Part shown: piece after piece, positions 8,367-17,993 of the stretch
How the letters are laid out: the number at the start of each line of letters is the position of its first letter
How positions within the stretch are numbered: the stretch's first letter is position 1
The notes under the pieces: generated by a model
What the model saw: only the letters and a program-made list of their open reading frames with translations
Told to the model about the DNA's origin: nothing
Database searches by the model: none
Assembly: GCF_900129505.1 (NCBI RefSeq)
Contig: NZ_LT670818.1
Location: 62,001-126,000 of the forward strand
DNA from: Bradyrhizobium erythrophlei
GTDB lineage: Bacteria > Pseudomonadota > Alphaproteobacteria > Rhizobiales > Xanthobacteraceae
DNA: 64,000 nucleotides
Reading direction: 5' to 3'
Made by a program: the position numbers and the translations under genes

Positions 8367-10199
8367 TCATGCCGCCGGCATTGGGCCGGCATGCTCGGCG
8401 GGAAGGGTCTCGTCCCGTTGCAGAGGCAGGGTGAACTGAAAGACGGCGCCACGCGGCTCATTCGCGGACGCGTACAGCTGTCCCTCATGCGCCTCGATGA
8501 TCGAACGGCAGATCGCCAGTCCCATCCCCATGCCACCGGACTTGGTCGTATAGAACGCGTTGAAGAGGTGCTCAAGGCTCGCCGGATCCAGTCCCGGACC
8601 CGAATCCCGCATCGCGACGAGTATGCCGTGCTCGGCTTGCGCGGTGCTGATCAGCAACGCGCGGGGTATCTCGGCGACGCCGCTCATAGCCTCGATAGCG
8701 TTGATGATCAGGTTCAGGATCACTTGTTGTAGTTGGACCCGATCGCCATAAATGAGCGGCAGGCCGTCCGCGAAATCGGTCTGCACCGAGACGCCGGCCT
8801 TTACCGCTTCGCCCCGAGTTAGGGTAATCACCTCGCGGATCGCCTCGTTGATGTCCAGAAAGCTCCGCCGCGCCGGGACCTTCTGGATCAGTGCCCGGAT
8901 CCCGGCGACGACATTTCCGGCTCGCGTCGCGTCCGCGACGATGAGGCGAAGGGCCTCGCGAACCTTGTCGAGATTGGACGGTTGCGCACCCAGCCAGTTC
9001 AAGGCGGCCTCGGCGTTGAGAACCGCCGCGGCGATCGGCTGGTTGACTTCATGAGCGATCGAGGCTGTCAGCTGCCCCATCGCGTTGAGGCGATTGGCGT
9101 GCGCGAGCCCCGCCAGGGTCTCGCGGTAGCGCCGCTCGCTTTCGCGGGCCTCGGCTTCCGCCCGCTTGCGCTCCGTCAAATCGAGCACGAAGGAAACGCC
9201 CTGGTTGCCGCTTGCTTCGAACAACGCCCCGCCGCTCAGCACCGGCAAACGGCTGCCGTCCTTCCGGAAATATTCCTTCTCGAATGGTTGGACTGTGCCA
9301 ATCGTCTTCAGCTCCGCAACGGTGCGCTCGTCGCGGTCGCGCCATTCGGCCGGCGTCAGGTCCCTCCGATCCAGGCGACCCGAGGCAAGATCGTCGCGGT
9401 CGTATAGCGTCATGCGGAGAAACGCGTCATTTGCCTCGAGAATGCGACCTTCGATATCCCAGATGATGATACCGATGATGTTGGCGTCGACCAGGCGCCG
9501 GATCTTCTTATCGCGCGCTTCGAGATCGCCGTGCAGCTGAACGTTCTCCGCGGTCGTTTTGCGCCGCCGCCTCGCTTCGAGCCGTGCAAGCGCCAACGCG
9601 CCGACGGCGAAAACGGTGACAATGACGACGGCCGAAGCAATGAGCCACGTCTTGCGTTGTTCGAGCGCGTCGGCGCCCGTCTCCCAACCCGCAAGCAGGA
9701 AGCGCTCGTGATCGACCATCTGGTCGATCTGCGATCGGATCTCGCCCATGGTGCCGATCCTCGCCAGCGCCGGATCGGCCCCGGATGTGTGCGCCGTCTT
9801 GACGACGTCGTCGATCTCGCGGAGCTTTGCTGAAACGGTCAGCGCCAGGTGTGCGGCACGAAGGCTCTGCAACGGATCGTCCGCCACGAGATTCTGGAGC
9901 GCGTCGCCTTCCCGTCGCAGGCTTTCGTCAGAAACGCCGTAGTGCTTGAGATAGGTTGCATCGAGGGTCAGCAGATATCCGCGCCTTTCGACCTCCAGGT
10001 CGGCGATGTTCGCACGCAGCCGATCGAGCGTGTCCAGCACGTGGCGGCTGTGCTCGACCGCGTGGCTTGCCGCCTGCTGTTGGTGCCAATACCGCATGCC
10101 GAGGAACCCGCTCGCCGCGAGCAGCATCAAAGGCACCGCGACCCCCAGGATCAGCGGGCCAAACAACCCCGAGGTCCGCAGTGACGCGGGGAGCGGCAT
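8367..10199 (-). CDS. CHASE3-PAS sensor histidine kinase, orphan
   Basis: 610 residues. A membrane segment near 12-34, a periplasmic CHASE3-like helical domain (about 40-185) and a second membrane segment (about 187-210) precede a PAS/PAC module (about 230-345). The HisKA motif IAHEVNQP follows with the phospho-accepting His near residue 385, then an HATPase domain with an N box (NLIINAIEAM), DSGPGL and MGMGLAICRSI. The C-terminus lacks a receiver domain and no response regulator gene adjoins. Start ATG at 10199 has GAGGA upstream. It is divergent from the solute-binding protein at 10423, which might present its signal, but that is speculation. Confidence 0.88.
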   Translation of the reverse strand: MPLPASLRTSGLFGPLILGVAVPLMLLAASGFLGMRYWHQQQAASHAVEHSRHVLDTLDRLRANIADLEVERRGYLLTLDATYLKHYGVSDESLRREGDALQNLVADDPLQSLRAAHLALTVSAKLREIDDVVKTAHTSGADPALARIGTMGEIRSQIDQMVDHERFLLAGWETGADALEQRKTWLIASAVVIVTVFAVGALALARLEARRRRKTTAENVQLHGDLEARDKKIRRLVDANIIGIIIWDIEGRILEANDAFLRMTLYDRDDLASGRLDRRDLTPAEWRDRDERTVAELKTIGTVQPFEKEYFRKDGSRLPVLSGGALFEASGNQGVSFVLDLTERKRAEAEARESERRYRETLAGLAHANRLNAMGQLTASIAHEVNQPIAAAVLNAEAALNWLGAQPSNLDKVREALRLIVADATRAGNVVAGIRALIQKVPARRSFLDINEAIREVITLTRGEAVKAGVSVQTDFADGLPLIYGDRVQLQQVILNLIINAIEAMSGVAEIPRALLISTAQAEHGILVAMRDSGPGLDPASLEHLFNAFYTTKSGGMGMGLAICRSIIEAHEGQLYASANEPRGAVFQFTLPLQRDETLPAEHAGPMPAA

Positions 10200-10422
10200 T
10201 GGTCATCAGTCCTCAGAAGCTGGCGCGACCGGCACGTCTTCTGGTGCGGACGCGAGGGAACTGATAGAATACTAGAACACGTGGATAAGTCCGCATAGGT
10301 GAGACCGGATCCCTGACGTTGTCAGGCGGACGGGTTGCGCCAGCCCCGGGATCCTTACAGTTGTCGCGCGAGGGCATCCGGTCTGCCGGGTTGTGATCGA
10401 CCGCCAAAAAGGGAGCACGCAC

Positions 10423-11799
10423 ATGGCACCGGGGGGAAAGCCACTGAACGGTCGACTGCCGGTTAGCCGGCGCACTCTCGTGAAGGGATTTGCCGCGGCC
10501 GGAGCAGCCCTGTCGGGCACGGCGATGCCCTTGCGATGGAGTTTCGCGGAGGATACCGCCGCGATGTATGCCAGCGCCGCGGTCGACTGGAAACAATTCG
10601 CGGGCCAGTCGATCACGCTCGCGGGCGCGATCCATCCCTGGTCGAACGCGATCGCCCAGCTCCTGCCGCAGTTCACCAAGCTCACCGGTATCGACGTCGT
10701 CACCGACTTCCAGCTGGAAACCGCGTTCCTGGGGGCGCTGCCGATCAAGCTCGCCGGAGGCAGCAGGACGCCCGACGTATTCATGTTCCTGACCTATGGC
10801 CAGGGCATCTCGGCGGGATGGCTCGAGCCGCTGAACGCCTATTATTCCAACCGGTCGCTGACCGATCCCGACTGGTATAACGAGGGCGACCTCCTCAAGA
10901 CCGCCCGAGCCTTTCCGGTGTGGTCGGACGGCGAACGCTACGCCTTCCCGATTACCTCCGAGGCGGTGACCATGTTCATCAACAGCGGTGCGCTGGCAGC
11001 CAAGCACCTGCCGGTGCCTCAGACTTTCGACGAGTTGCTTGCCACCGCCAAGGCGGTGAAGACCAACGAGATGTCGGGGGTGGCCATGCGGGCCCAGGCC
11101 AGCGGCAACTCGTCCCCGGCGGCCATGAGCTTCGTGTTCTCTTATGGCGGAGCCATGGTCAAGGACAACAAGGCCGCTTTCGCGAGCCCCGAGGCGATCG
11201 AAGCCGTCGCGATGTACGGACAGCTACTCAGCGAGGCCGGGCCGGTGGGCGTCGGCAACTATGAATGGTACGACGTGTTGAACGATTTCGTTCAGGGCAG
11301 GACGGCAATTGCGATCGACGCCAGCGTCCTTGCCACGGACATTTCCAATCCGGCACGGAGCCGCGTCGCGAAGCAGGCTGTCTTTGCCCCCTTCCCCCAT
11401 GCCGACGGTCGCGCACCCGTTCCCTTCATGTCGCACTGGCAGGCCTGCATCAATGCTAAATCCCGAAACAAGCGCGCAGCTTTCCTGCTCCTGCTGTGGG
11501 CGACAAGCAAGGCGACCTCGCTGCAGACCGCGGCAGCGGGACTAGCGACGACACGGCTGTCGGCCTGGTCGAGCGAGGGTTTCAAGAAGACGTTCGGCGA
11601 ACAAGCCGCAATGGCGGCGCTGACCAACTTGCAAAATGCCGATGTCGACCGCGCCAAGGCGATCCTGTTCCACCCGCAATCGAGGCCTATCCAGGACGCC
11701 TTCATGATTGGCGTCAATGAAGTGGTCTCCGGAGCGAAAACGGCGAAGGCTGCAATGACTGCCGCCGCCGAGAAGGCCAATGCGGCGATCCGCGGATAG
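10423..11799 (+). CDS. Tat-exported extracellular solute-binding protein (ABC, family 1 type), orphan
   Basis: 458 residues from ATG 10423 (GGGAG at spacing 9). The N-terminus carries a twin-arginine signal, SRRTLVKGF, followed by an Ala/Gly-rich hydrophobic stretch ending near the AEDTA segment. The mature part has the two-lobe layout of sugar or polyol binding proteins (ITLAGAIHPWSNAIAQLLPQF, later PDVFMFLTYGQG and YAFPITSEAVTMFINSGAL). No ABC permease or ATPase gene is present nearby, so it either serves a distant transporter or acts as a sensor accessory for the divergent kinase. It ends before the palindromic repeat at 11884. Confidence 0.82.
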   Translation: MAPGGKPLNGRLPVSRRTLVKGFAAAGAALSGTAMPLRWSFAEDTAAMYASAAVDWKQFAGQSITLAGAIHPWSNAIAQLLPQFTKLTGIDVVTDFQLETAFLGALPIKLAGGSRTPDVFMFLTYGQGISAGWLEPLNAYYSNRSLTDPDWYNEGDLLKTARAFPVWSDGERYAFPITSEAVTMFINSGALAAKHLPVPQTFDELLATAKAVKTNEMSGVAMRAQASGNSSPAAMSFVFSYGGAMVKDNKAAFASPEAIEAVAMYGQLLSEAGPVGVGNYEWYDVLNDFVQGRTAIAIDASVLATDISNPARSRVAKQAVFAPFPHADGRAPVPFMSHWQACINAKSRNKRAAFLLLLWATSKATSLQTAAAGLATTRLSAWSSEGFKKTFGEQAAMAALTNLQNADVDRAKAILFHPQSRPIQDAFMIGVNEVVSGAKTAKAAMTAAAEKANAAIRG

Positions 11800-11883
11800 G
11801 GGAGCCATCCAAGCGCTGGAAAAATGGCTGGGAAGCATCCTGAGCCCGGTTTTCAGTTCGATCGAAACGGAAAGGCCCTAGTG

Positions 11884-11981
11884 CATGATCCGGAAAAGTG
11901 GGAACCGGTTTTCCGAAAAGATCATGCTCAAACAAAAAGATAGAGCGGGATGACGATTCGAAGAAAAGTCATCCTGCTCTA
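11884..11981. repeat. Dispersed palindromic repeat with two hairpins, also a bidirectional terminator candidate
   Basis: The first hairpin has outer arms CATGATC (11884-11890) and GATCATG (11920-11926) and inner arms CGGAAAA/TTTTCCG. An A-rich spacer leads to a second hairpin with 14-bp arms at 11941-11954 and 11968-11981 and one G-U wobble. This resembles short intergenic repeats that are abundant in Bradyrhizobium-type genomes (from general knowledge; copy number was not computed). It sits between two convergent genes, and its right arm contains the stop codon of the DUF2336 gene. Confidence 0.75.
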
Positions 11982-13081
11982 TAGTGCAGCGGGCTTGGGC
12001 TTGCCTGCTCGCGCTGCCGGTACAACTGAAGCGCGGTCCGGGCGGTTTTCGGCTGCAGGCGGAAGAAACCGGCAAGAGATTGGTTGAGCCGGTCGCTCGC
12101 CACGCCGCCGCGACCGGCCTGCAGCGCGAGCAACGCCTTCGCGGTGTCCCATGACAGCTCGATGGCCTTGGCCAAGACGATCAGCTGTTCCGGTTCGCTC
12201 TGAACCAGCACGCGCTCGACCAGCCCGATCGGAAGATCGCACATCAACGAGAGCGCGACGGCGGTTTTGTCGAAATCCCGTTCGTGCGCATACATTAGCA
12301 ACCGCGCTTCGTCGAGTTGTCCGAGCGAATGCAGCGTCCGCACCATCGCCAGCGCCTGCGCATGCCGGCTCGAGCCGGCGCGCGCCGTGGTCTGGATCGC
12401 GTCGGATGCTTCCGCCACCGCGGCTCGCACCAGCGCGGCCTGTTGCCGATCGGCCACCTCGAGCCTTGTTTTGACGATTTCGGACGCTTGGACGAACAAT
12501 CTGACCAGATCCTGGCGCGGGATGTCGGGGCGCGCCCAGACGCACAGCGCAAGATCGCCATTGTCCTGCGCCCGCTTGACCAGGATCGACATGCCGGATG
12601 TCGAGAACCTGGCGCCGGGGTTGGCGGCGGCGCCGGCGACGACCTGATGGTTGCCCCGCTTGACCAGAATATCCGTCACGGCCTCGGCCAGACGGCTTCG
12701 GCCGGAAATCGCCCGCAGGTGGCCCTGGCTCTTGGTCCGCGCATTTTCCGCCAGGGCGGCGTCTTCGAGCCGCCCCGAGAACGCCAGCACCGGCGCGGCC
12801 ACTTCGATCGCGTCGTCGAATGCCAGCATGCGGATGACATCCGCGGGCGCGTCGGAGACCAACGCGAGCCGGCTGCCGAATTCCGCGCGGGCGGCACGCC
12901 CGATAGTTCCGACGAGCCGGCTCATGACGTCGCCGAACAGTTCGATCTGGTCGTCGGTGAACCTGCCGGAACCATCGATGAAGAGATCGGTGACGCGGCG
13001 CAGGACGTCGGCGCGCCCCGATGGATCCCTGTTCTCCATCACGTCCTGGAGTTCGCCGATCAGATGTCCCTGCGCGCCCAT
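11969..13081 (-). CDS. DUF2336 protein, paralogue B
   Basis: 370 residues, clearly homologous to the protein at 7211-8302: shared blocks include RRVTDLF, the DDQIELFGDVM region, HLRAISGR and AEAVTDILVKRG. Function unknown. Its ATG shares one base with the TGA stop of the GGDEF-EAL gene (TGATG), so the two are co-transcribed and probably translationally coupled, which ties DUF2336 to cyclic-di-GMP signalling here. The last four codons and the stop lie inside the palindromic repeat at 11941-11981, so the C-terminal tail was shaped by that element. Confidence 0.82.
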   Translation of the reverse strand: MGAQGHLIGELQDVMENRDPSGRADVLRRVTDLFIDGSGRFTDDQIELFGDVMSRLVGTIGRAARAEFGSRLALVSDAPADVIRMLAFDDAIEVAAPVLAFSGRLEDAALAENARTKSQGHLRAISGRSRLAEAVTDILVKRGNHQVVAGAAANPGARFSTSGMSILVKRAQDNGDLALCVWARPDIPRQDLVRLFVQASEIVKTRLEVADRQQAALVRAAVAEASDAIQTTARAGSSRHAQALAMVRTLHSLGQLDEARLLMYAHERDFDKTAVALSLMCDLPIGLVERVLVQSEPEQLIVLAKAIELSWDTAKALLALQAGRGGVASDRLNQSLAGFFRLQPKTARTALQLYRQREQASPSPLHYRAG

Positions 13082-16000
13082 CAGGCGACGTTCCTTGCCG
13101 ATACAATCACGGCATCGAGGTCAAGTTCGGAATGCGGAACCGGCCGGCCGAACAGATAACCTTGCGCGTAATCGACGCCGGCGGCGAGCAATGCCTCGTA
13201 CTGTGTGCTGCTCTCGATTCCCTTGGCCGCCGTCGCGATATCGAGGCCGCGCGTCAAGGCGAGCACCGAAGCCACCAGCGCCGCGCAATCGCGCCGGCTG
13301 GCAAAACCCTGCGCCACCGACTTGTCGATCTTGATCTTGTCGAACGGAAAGCTCGTCAGATAGCTCGCCGAGGAGTATCCCGCCCCGCAATTGTCGAGCA
13401 CGATCGAGACGCCGAGATTCTTCAGCTGCCTGACGGTGGCCAGGTGTTCGGTCTGATCCTTCTGCAGCAGTGAGGTGTCGGCGATTTCCAGTTCGAGCCG
13501 CAGCGGCGACAACCCGGAATCCACCAGCGCCCCCAGCACGAGATCGAACAGGTTGCCGCCGCCGAATTGAACGGCAGAGACGTTGACGGCGATCCGGATA
13601 TGCGGCGGCCAAGCGGCGGCATCCAGACACGCCTGCCGCAGGATCCATTCCCCGAGCGGCAGCATCAGTCCCGTCGATTCCGCGAGCGGGAGAAACCGGT
13701 CGGGCGCCAGAAGCCCTCGCGATGGATGGTGCCAGCGAACGAACGCCTCGACGCCGAAGATGCGGCCCGCCCTGGTGTCGACCATCGGCTGATAGTGCAG
13801 TTCGAATTCGTTGCGCGCGAGCGCGTCGCGCAGTTCGCCTTCCATCGACCGCTGGATGTCCGCAGCCTCGGTCAATGCGGGCTGGAATACCCGGAAGGCG
13901 TTTCGCCCGCCCGATTTCGCCGCGTACAGCGCCAGATCGGCCTTGTGCAGCAGCGCCTCGGCGTCGGTCCCATGCTCCGGCGCGAAAGCAATTCCAATGC
14001 TGGTGCCGACGGTGACCTGCTGGCCGCCGAGATCGAACGGCCGCTCGATCCGGCCGATGATCCTGAGCGCGAGCGCGACGGCGCCCTCGACCTGACTCTT
14101 TTCGTTTTCCTGGATGATGGCGAATTCGTCGCCACCGAGCCGGGCCAGTACATCGATATCGCGAATCGACGTCCGCAGACGCTGCGCCACTTCGACCAGC
14201 AACTGGTCGCCAGCCGCATGTCCCAGCGTATCGTTGACGGACTTGAACTTGTCGAGGTCGAGCATCAGCACGGTGAAGCTGGTGCCATGGCGCTGCAGCC
14301 GCTTCACAGCGTCCTCGAGCTTTTCGGAGAACAGCGCGCGGTTGGCAAGGCCCGTGAGCAGATCGTGCTGCGCCATGAACGCGATCCGCTTTTCGTTGCG
14401 CGCCCGATCCGTGATGTCCTCGTGCGTGGTGAGCCATCCCCCGTTCGGCATCGCATGGCGGGCGATCGCGACCACCCGTCCATCGGCGAGCTCCTGCACT
14501 TCCTGCGCCGCCTTGACGTTTTGCGTCAGATAGGTGTCCGGCGCCACGCCGAAATTGGTGCCCTGCTCGCGACGGTATTCCAGGATCTGACGCAACGACG
14601 TCCCGGGCTTGGTCTGATCGCGGCTGAGCTGATAGATTTCGCCGTAGCGCGCATTCGATACCACGACCTTCTGCTCCGCATCGAACATGCAGAGTCCCTG
14701 CGACATGTTGTTGAGCGCGGCGTCGAAGCGCAGGTTCGTCGCCTCGAGTTCGGCGGCTTTCTCGGCCAGCATTTGCTCGGCGCGCCGCTGCACCGTGATG
14801 TCTTCGTGGGTCGCGACCCAGCCGCCATCCGGCGTCGCCGTGCGCTGAATATCGATCACGCGGCCGTCGGCCCGCTCGCAATTCACTCTTGGTTGTGCCG
14901 CTATCAATTCGAGGCCTTGATCGATGGTAATATCTCCGGCTTCGCCCCGATCGGCGTAGTGCTGAAGAATCCGGCGCAACGGCGTCCCCGGCACCACCAG
15001 CTCGTACGGCAGGCCATGCATCGTCTGGAACCGGCTGTTCGAAATCACCCGCCGCTTGTCGGCATCGAACAGGCAAAGTCCCTGCGACATGTTGTTGATG
15101 GCGACATCGAAGCGCGCATTGGTTCGCGCCAGCGCGTTGGTCCGCCGCACCAGCAGAAACGAGCCTGACAACATGATCGCGAGAAAAACAGCGACGAACA
15201 GGCCGGACGTGTAGAGGTTTTGCCACCATGGCGCCAGCACCTCGCTGCGTGCGTAGGTTACGGCCACCGCCAGCGGCAATCCAGGGACGGCTTTGTAGCC
15301 GACGATGCGGGCCACGCCGTCGACGACGCTGGTTGCCTCGTACGCACCCGTCTCGGACACCGGGAGATATCTCGCAAGCAACGGAGCGTCCGCAAGAGAC
15401 TTGCCGACGGCCTCCTTGTCCTCGGGCTGGCGTGCAAGTAACCGGCCCTCCCGGTGCATCAGGAATATCGTGCCGCTTTTGCCGAGATCGATGGAGCGAT
15501 AGAGCTTGGTGAAATAGGATTGGTCGAGCAGTGCGGTGACGACACCGGCGAAACTGCCGTCGGCGTTGCTCAATCGCCGCGACGCCGCGGTGAACCATTT
15601 GCCGTCCGCCACCGATCGAGAGGGAGGCGCGATAAACAGCCGATCGTCGGCGCTGTCGCGCTGGGCGATAAAATGCGGCATATCCGATACGTCGAAACGC
15701 GGTGGCGCCTGATCGTAGGAGTGAGCGACCACTTGCCCCGATGCGTCGGCCCATCCCATGGCGATAATGACGGATGAGGTCTTTTGCAGCTGTCGCAGCG
15801 CGGCATTGGCCGCCGCGGAATCGAATCTTCCCTCAAGGCTGGCCCTGCGAATCGCCTCCGCCCGGCCCAGCGCCCGATCGACATCGTCGAATATCAGCAC
15901 TGTGTGTTCGGCAAGGATATTGGCAAAGCTCAGCGCATCGGATTTCGCCGCCGCGATCCTGTCGGCGTAGCGGGCTTCCGCGGCGACAAAAAACAGAACG

Positions 16001-16083
16001 CCGGTTGCAACCGTAAGCAGGACGCCGAGCGCCGTCAGCGACGAGCCCGGCGAGTGGGCCAGCCTTCGATAAATTTCCCGCAT
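13081..16083 (-). CDS. Cache-PAS-PAS-GGDEF-EAL protein, probable diguanylate cyclase with degenerate EAL
   Basis: 1000 residues. Membrane segments near 15-37 and 285-310 bracket a periplasmic double-Cache-like sensor. Two similar PAS-like units follow, each starting NNMSQGLC[LM]FDA, then a GGDEF domain with intact RLGGDEFAII and an inhibitory RxxD site five residues before it. The EAL domain has EAF for EAL, DNCG for the usual DDFG, AKGIESS for AEGVET and IADTS for ITES. At least three metal- or catalysis-linked acidic residues are therefore changed, and phosphodiesterase activity is unlikely. It is coupled to the downstream DUF2336 gene by a one-base overlap. Synthesis of c-di-GMP at the inner membrane is inferred. 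Confidence 0.88.
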   Translation of the reverse strand: MREIYRRLAHSPGSSLTALGVLLTVATGVLFFVAAEARYADRIAAAKSDALSFANILAEHTVLIFDDVDRALGRAEAIRRASLEGRFDSAAANAALRQLQKTSSVIIAMGWADASGQVVAHSYDQAPPRFDVSDMPHFIAQRDSADDRLFIAPPSRSVADGKWFTAASRRLSNADGSFAGVVTALLDQSYFTKLYRSIDLGKSGTIFLMHREGRLLARQPEDKEAVGKSLADAPLLARYLPVSETGAYEATSVVDGVARIVGYKAVPGLPLAVAVTYARSEVLAPWWQNLYTSGLFVAVFLAIMLSGSFLLVRRTNALARTNARFDVAINNMSQGLCLFDADKRRVISNSRFQTMHGLPYELVVPGTPLRRILQHYADRGEAGDITIDQGLELIAAQPRVNCERADGRVIDIQRTATPDGGWVATHEDITVQRRAEQMLAEKAAELEATNLRFDAALNNMSQGLCMFDAEQKVVVSNARYGEIYQLSRDQTKPGTSLRQILEYRREQGTNFGVAPDTYLTQNVKAAQEVQELADGRVVAIARHAMPNGGWLTTHEDITDRARNEKRIAFMAQHDLLTGLANRALFSEKLEDAVKRLQRHGTSFTVLMLDLDKFKSVNDTLGHAAGDQLLVEVAQRLRTSIRDIDVLARLGGDEFAIIQENEKSQVEGAVALALRIIGRIERPFDLGGQQVTVGTSIGIAFAPEHGTDAEALLHKADLALYAAKSGGRNAFRVFQPALTEAADIQRSMEGELRDALARNEFELHYQPMVDTRAGRIFGVEAFVRWHHPSRGLLAPDRFLPLAESTGLMLPLGEWILRQACLDAAAWPPHIRIAVNVSAVQFGGGNLFDLVLGALVDSGLSPLRLELEIADTSLLQKDQTEHLATVRQLKNLGVSIVLDNCGAGYSSASYLTSFPFDKIKIDKSVAQGFASRRDCAALVASVLALTRGLDIATAAKGIESSTQYEALLAAGVDYAQGYLFGRPVPHSELDLDAVIVSARNVA

Positions 16084-16235
16084 CGCGAATCCGCGCCACC
16101 AGTCAGGCGCCCACCGTCGCTCCCCATCGTTAATATTTCGTTCATAATATTGGTGGCGCCATTGATTGCGCCGCCCGGTGGACCTGCCCCCCTATTCTTT
16201 ACTCGCGCCGGCCACTGTGCGTCGTAATCGCGCGA

Positions 16236-16343
16236 ATGGACCAATTGACCGCGGCCCGAATCCAGACCATGCGCGACCACATGCGGCTCGAATGCAAGAG
16301 CGACTGGGACGGGGTAATCGCCACTTTCGTCCACCCGTGCTAC
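16236..16343 (+). pseudogene. Possible remnant of a SnoaL/NTF2-like protein
   Basis: An open frame starting at ATG 16236 has about 36 residues reminiscent of the first helix of SnoaL-like proteins (MRDHMRLECKSDWDGVIATF, then HPCY). It then continues into a sequence without the expected beta-sheet core and stops at 16553. The family is usually about 120-150 residues. It appears to be an N-terminal fragment left by a deletion. Recognition is from memory of the family pattern and is weak. Confidence 0.35.
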
Positions 16344-16662
16344 AACCGCCGCGCGGTGATGACCGCGCCGAGGCCGGACTTCAGCGGGGCGAGGTCTTCC
16401 GCCTTCCACCGTCTGGAGCGGGAGAGTGATCGGCTTCCGTCCTGCCGGACCACGCGCTCAATGGCGTCGCGCAACAATATGCATGAACCGTCAATTCTTC
16501 TCGCTGCAGCGCTTGCTACCCGCATGCAGGGGGCGAGGATGAGGATTAAGTAACCGCGCCTTGAGTCTGAAGCTGCAGGATTTTTGGGCTCGAACAAGTC
16601 ACATGAGGCGCTTCATACCAAGAATGTGATTGAAGCGTCAGTTCTTGGGCCCGGATAAGAAA
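16344..16662. other. Intergenic region downstream of the remnant, no gene seen
   Basis: Part of a 684-bp gap (16084-16767) between the GGDEF-EAL start and the ilvC end. The only structure noted is an inverted pair CCAAGAA/TTCTTGG near 16618-16648, without a T-run. The region looks like decayed sequence. Confidence 0.4.
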
Positions 16663-16689
16663 GGCGAGAACGCGTTTCGCGCCCTCGCC
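16663..16689 (-). terminator. Intrinsic terminator of ilvC
   Basis: On the minus strand, GGCGAG and CGCG arms pair with CGCG and CTCGCC around a short loop, and the hairpin is followed by TTTCTT. It lies about 80 bp after the ilvC stop codon, in the right orientation. Confidence 0.6.
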
Positions 16690-16767
16690 CCTGAATATGC
16701 CCATCAACGCTTAATTTTTCGTTCCGGCGAAAGGCGCGCTTCCGCGCACCCCAACCGGAGATCAAGC

Positions 16768-17907
<1,140 letters not shown>

Positions 17908-17993
17908 TCATCTCGCATGGCGCGGTGCGGCATCATCATGCGTCCACGACGACCGGATAGGGTGAGGCCAAAAGCGACGGCGACATCAGCCCC

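Noticed and set aside
13567..15168. 533-codon plus-strand frame
   Set aside because: Shadow of the GGDEF-EAL gene; no family pattern.
13121..15754. 877-codon minus-strand frame within the GGDEF-EAL gene
   Set aside because: Same strand, wrong frame; no domain motifs.
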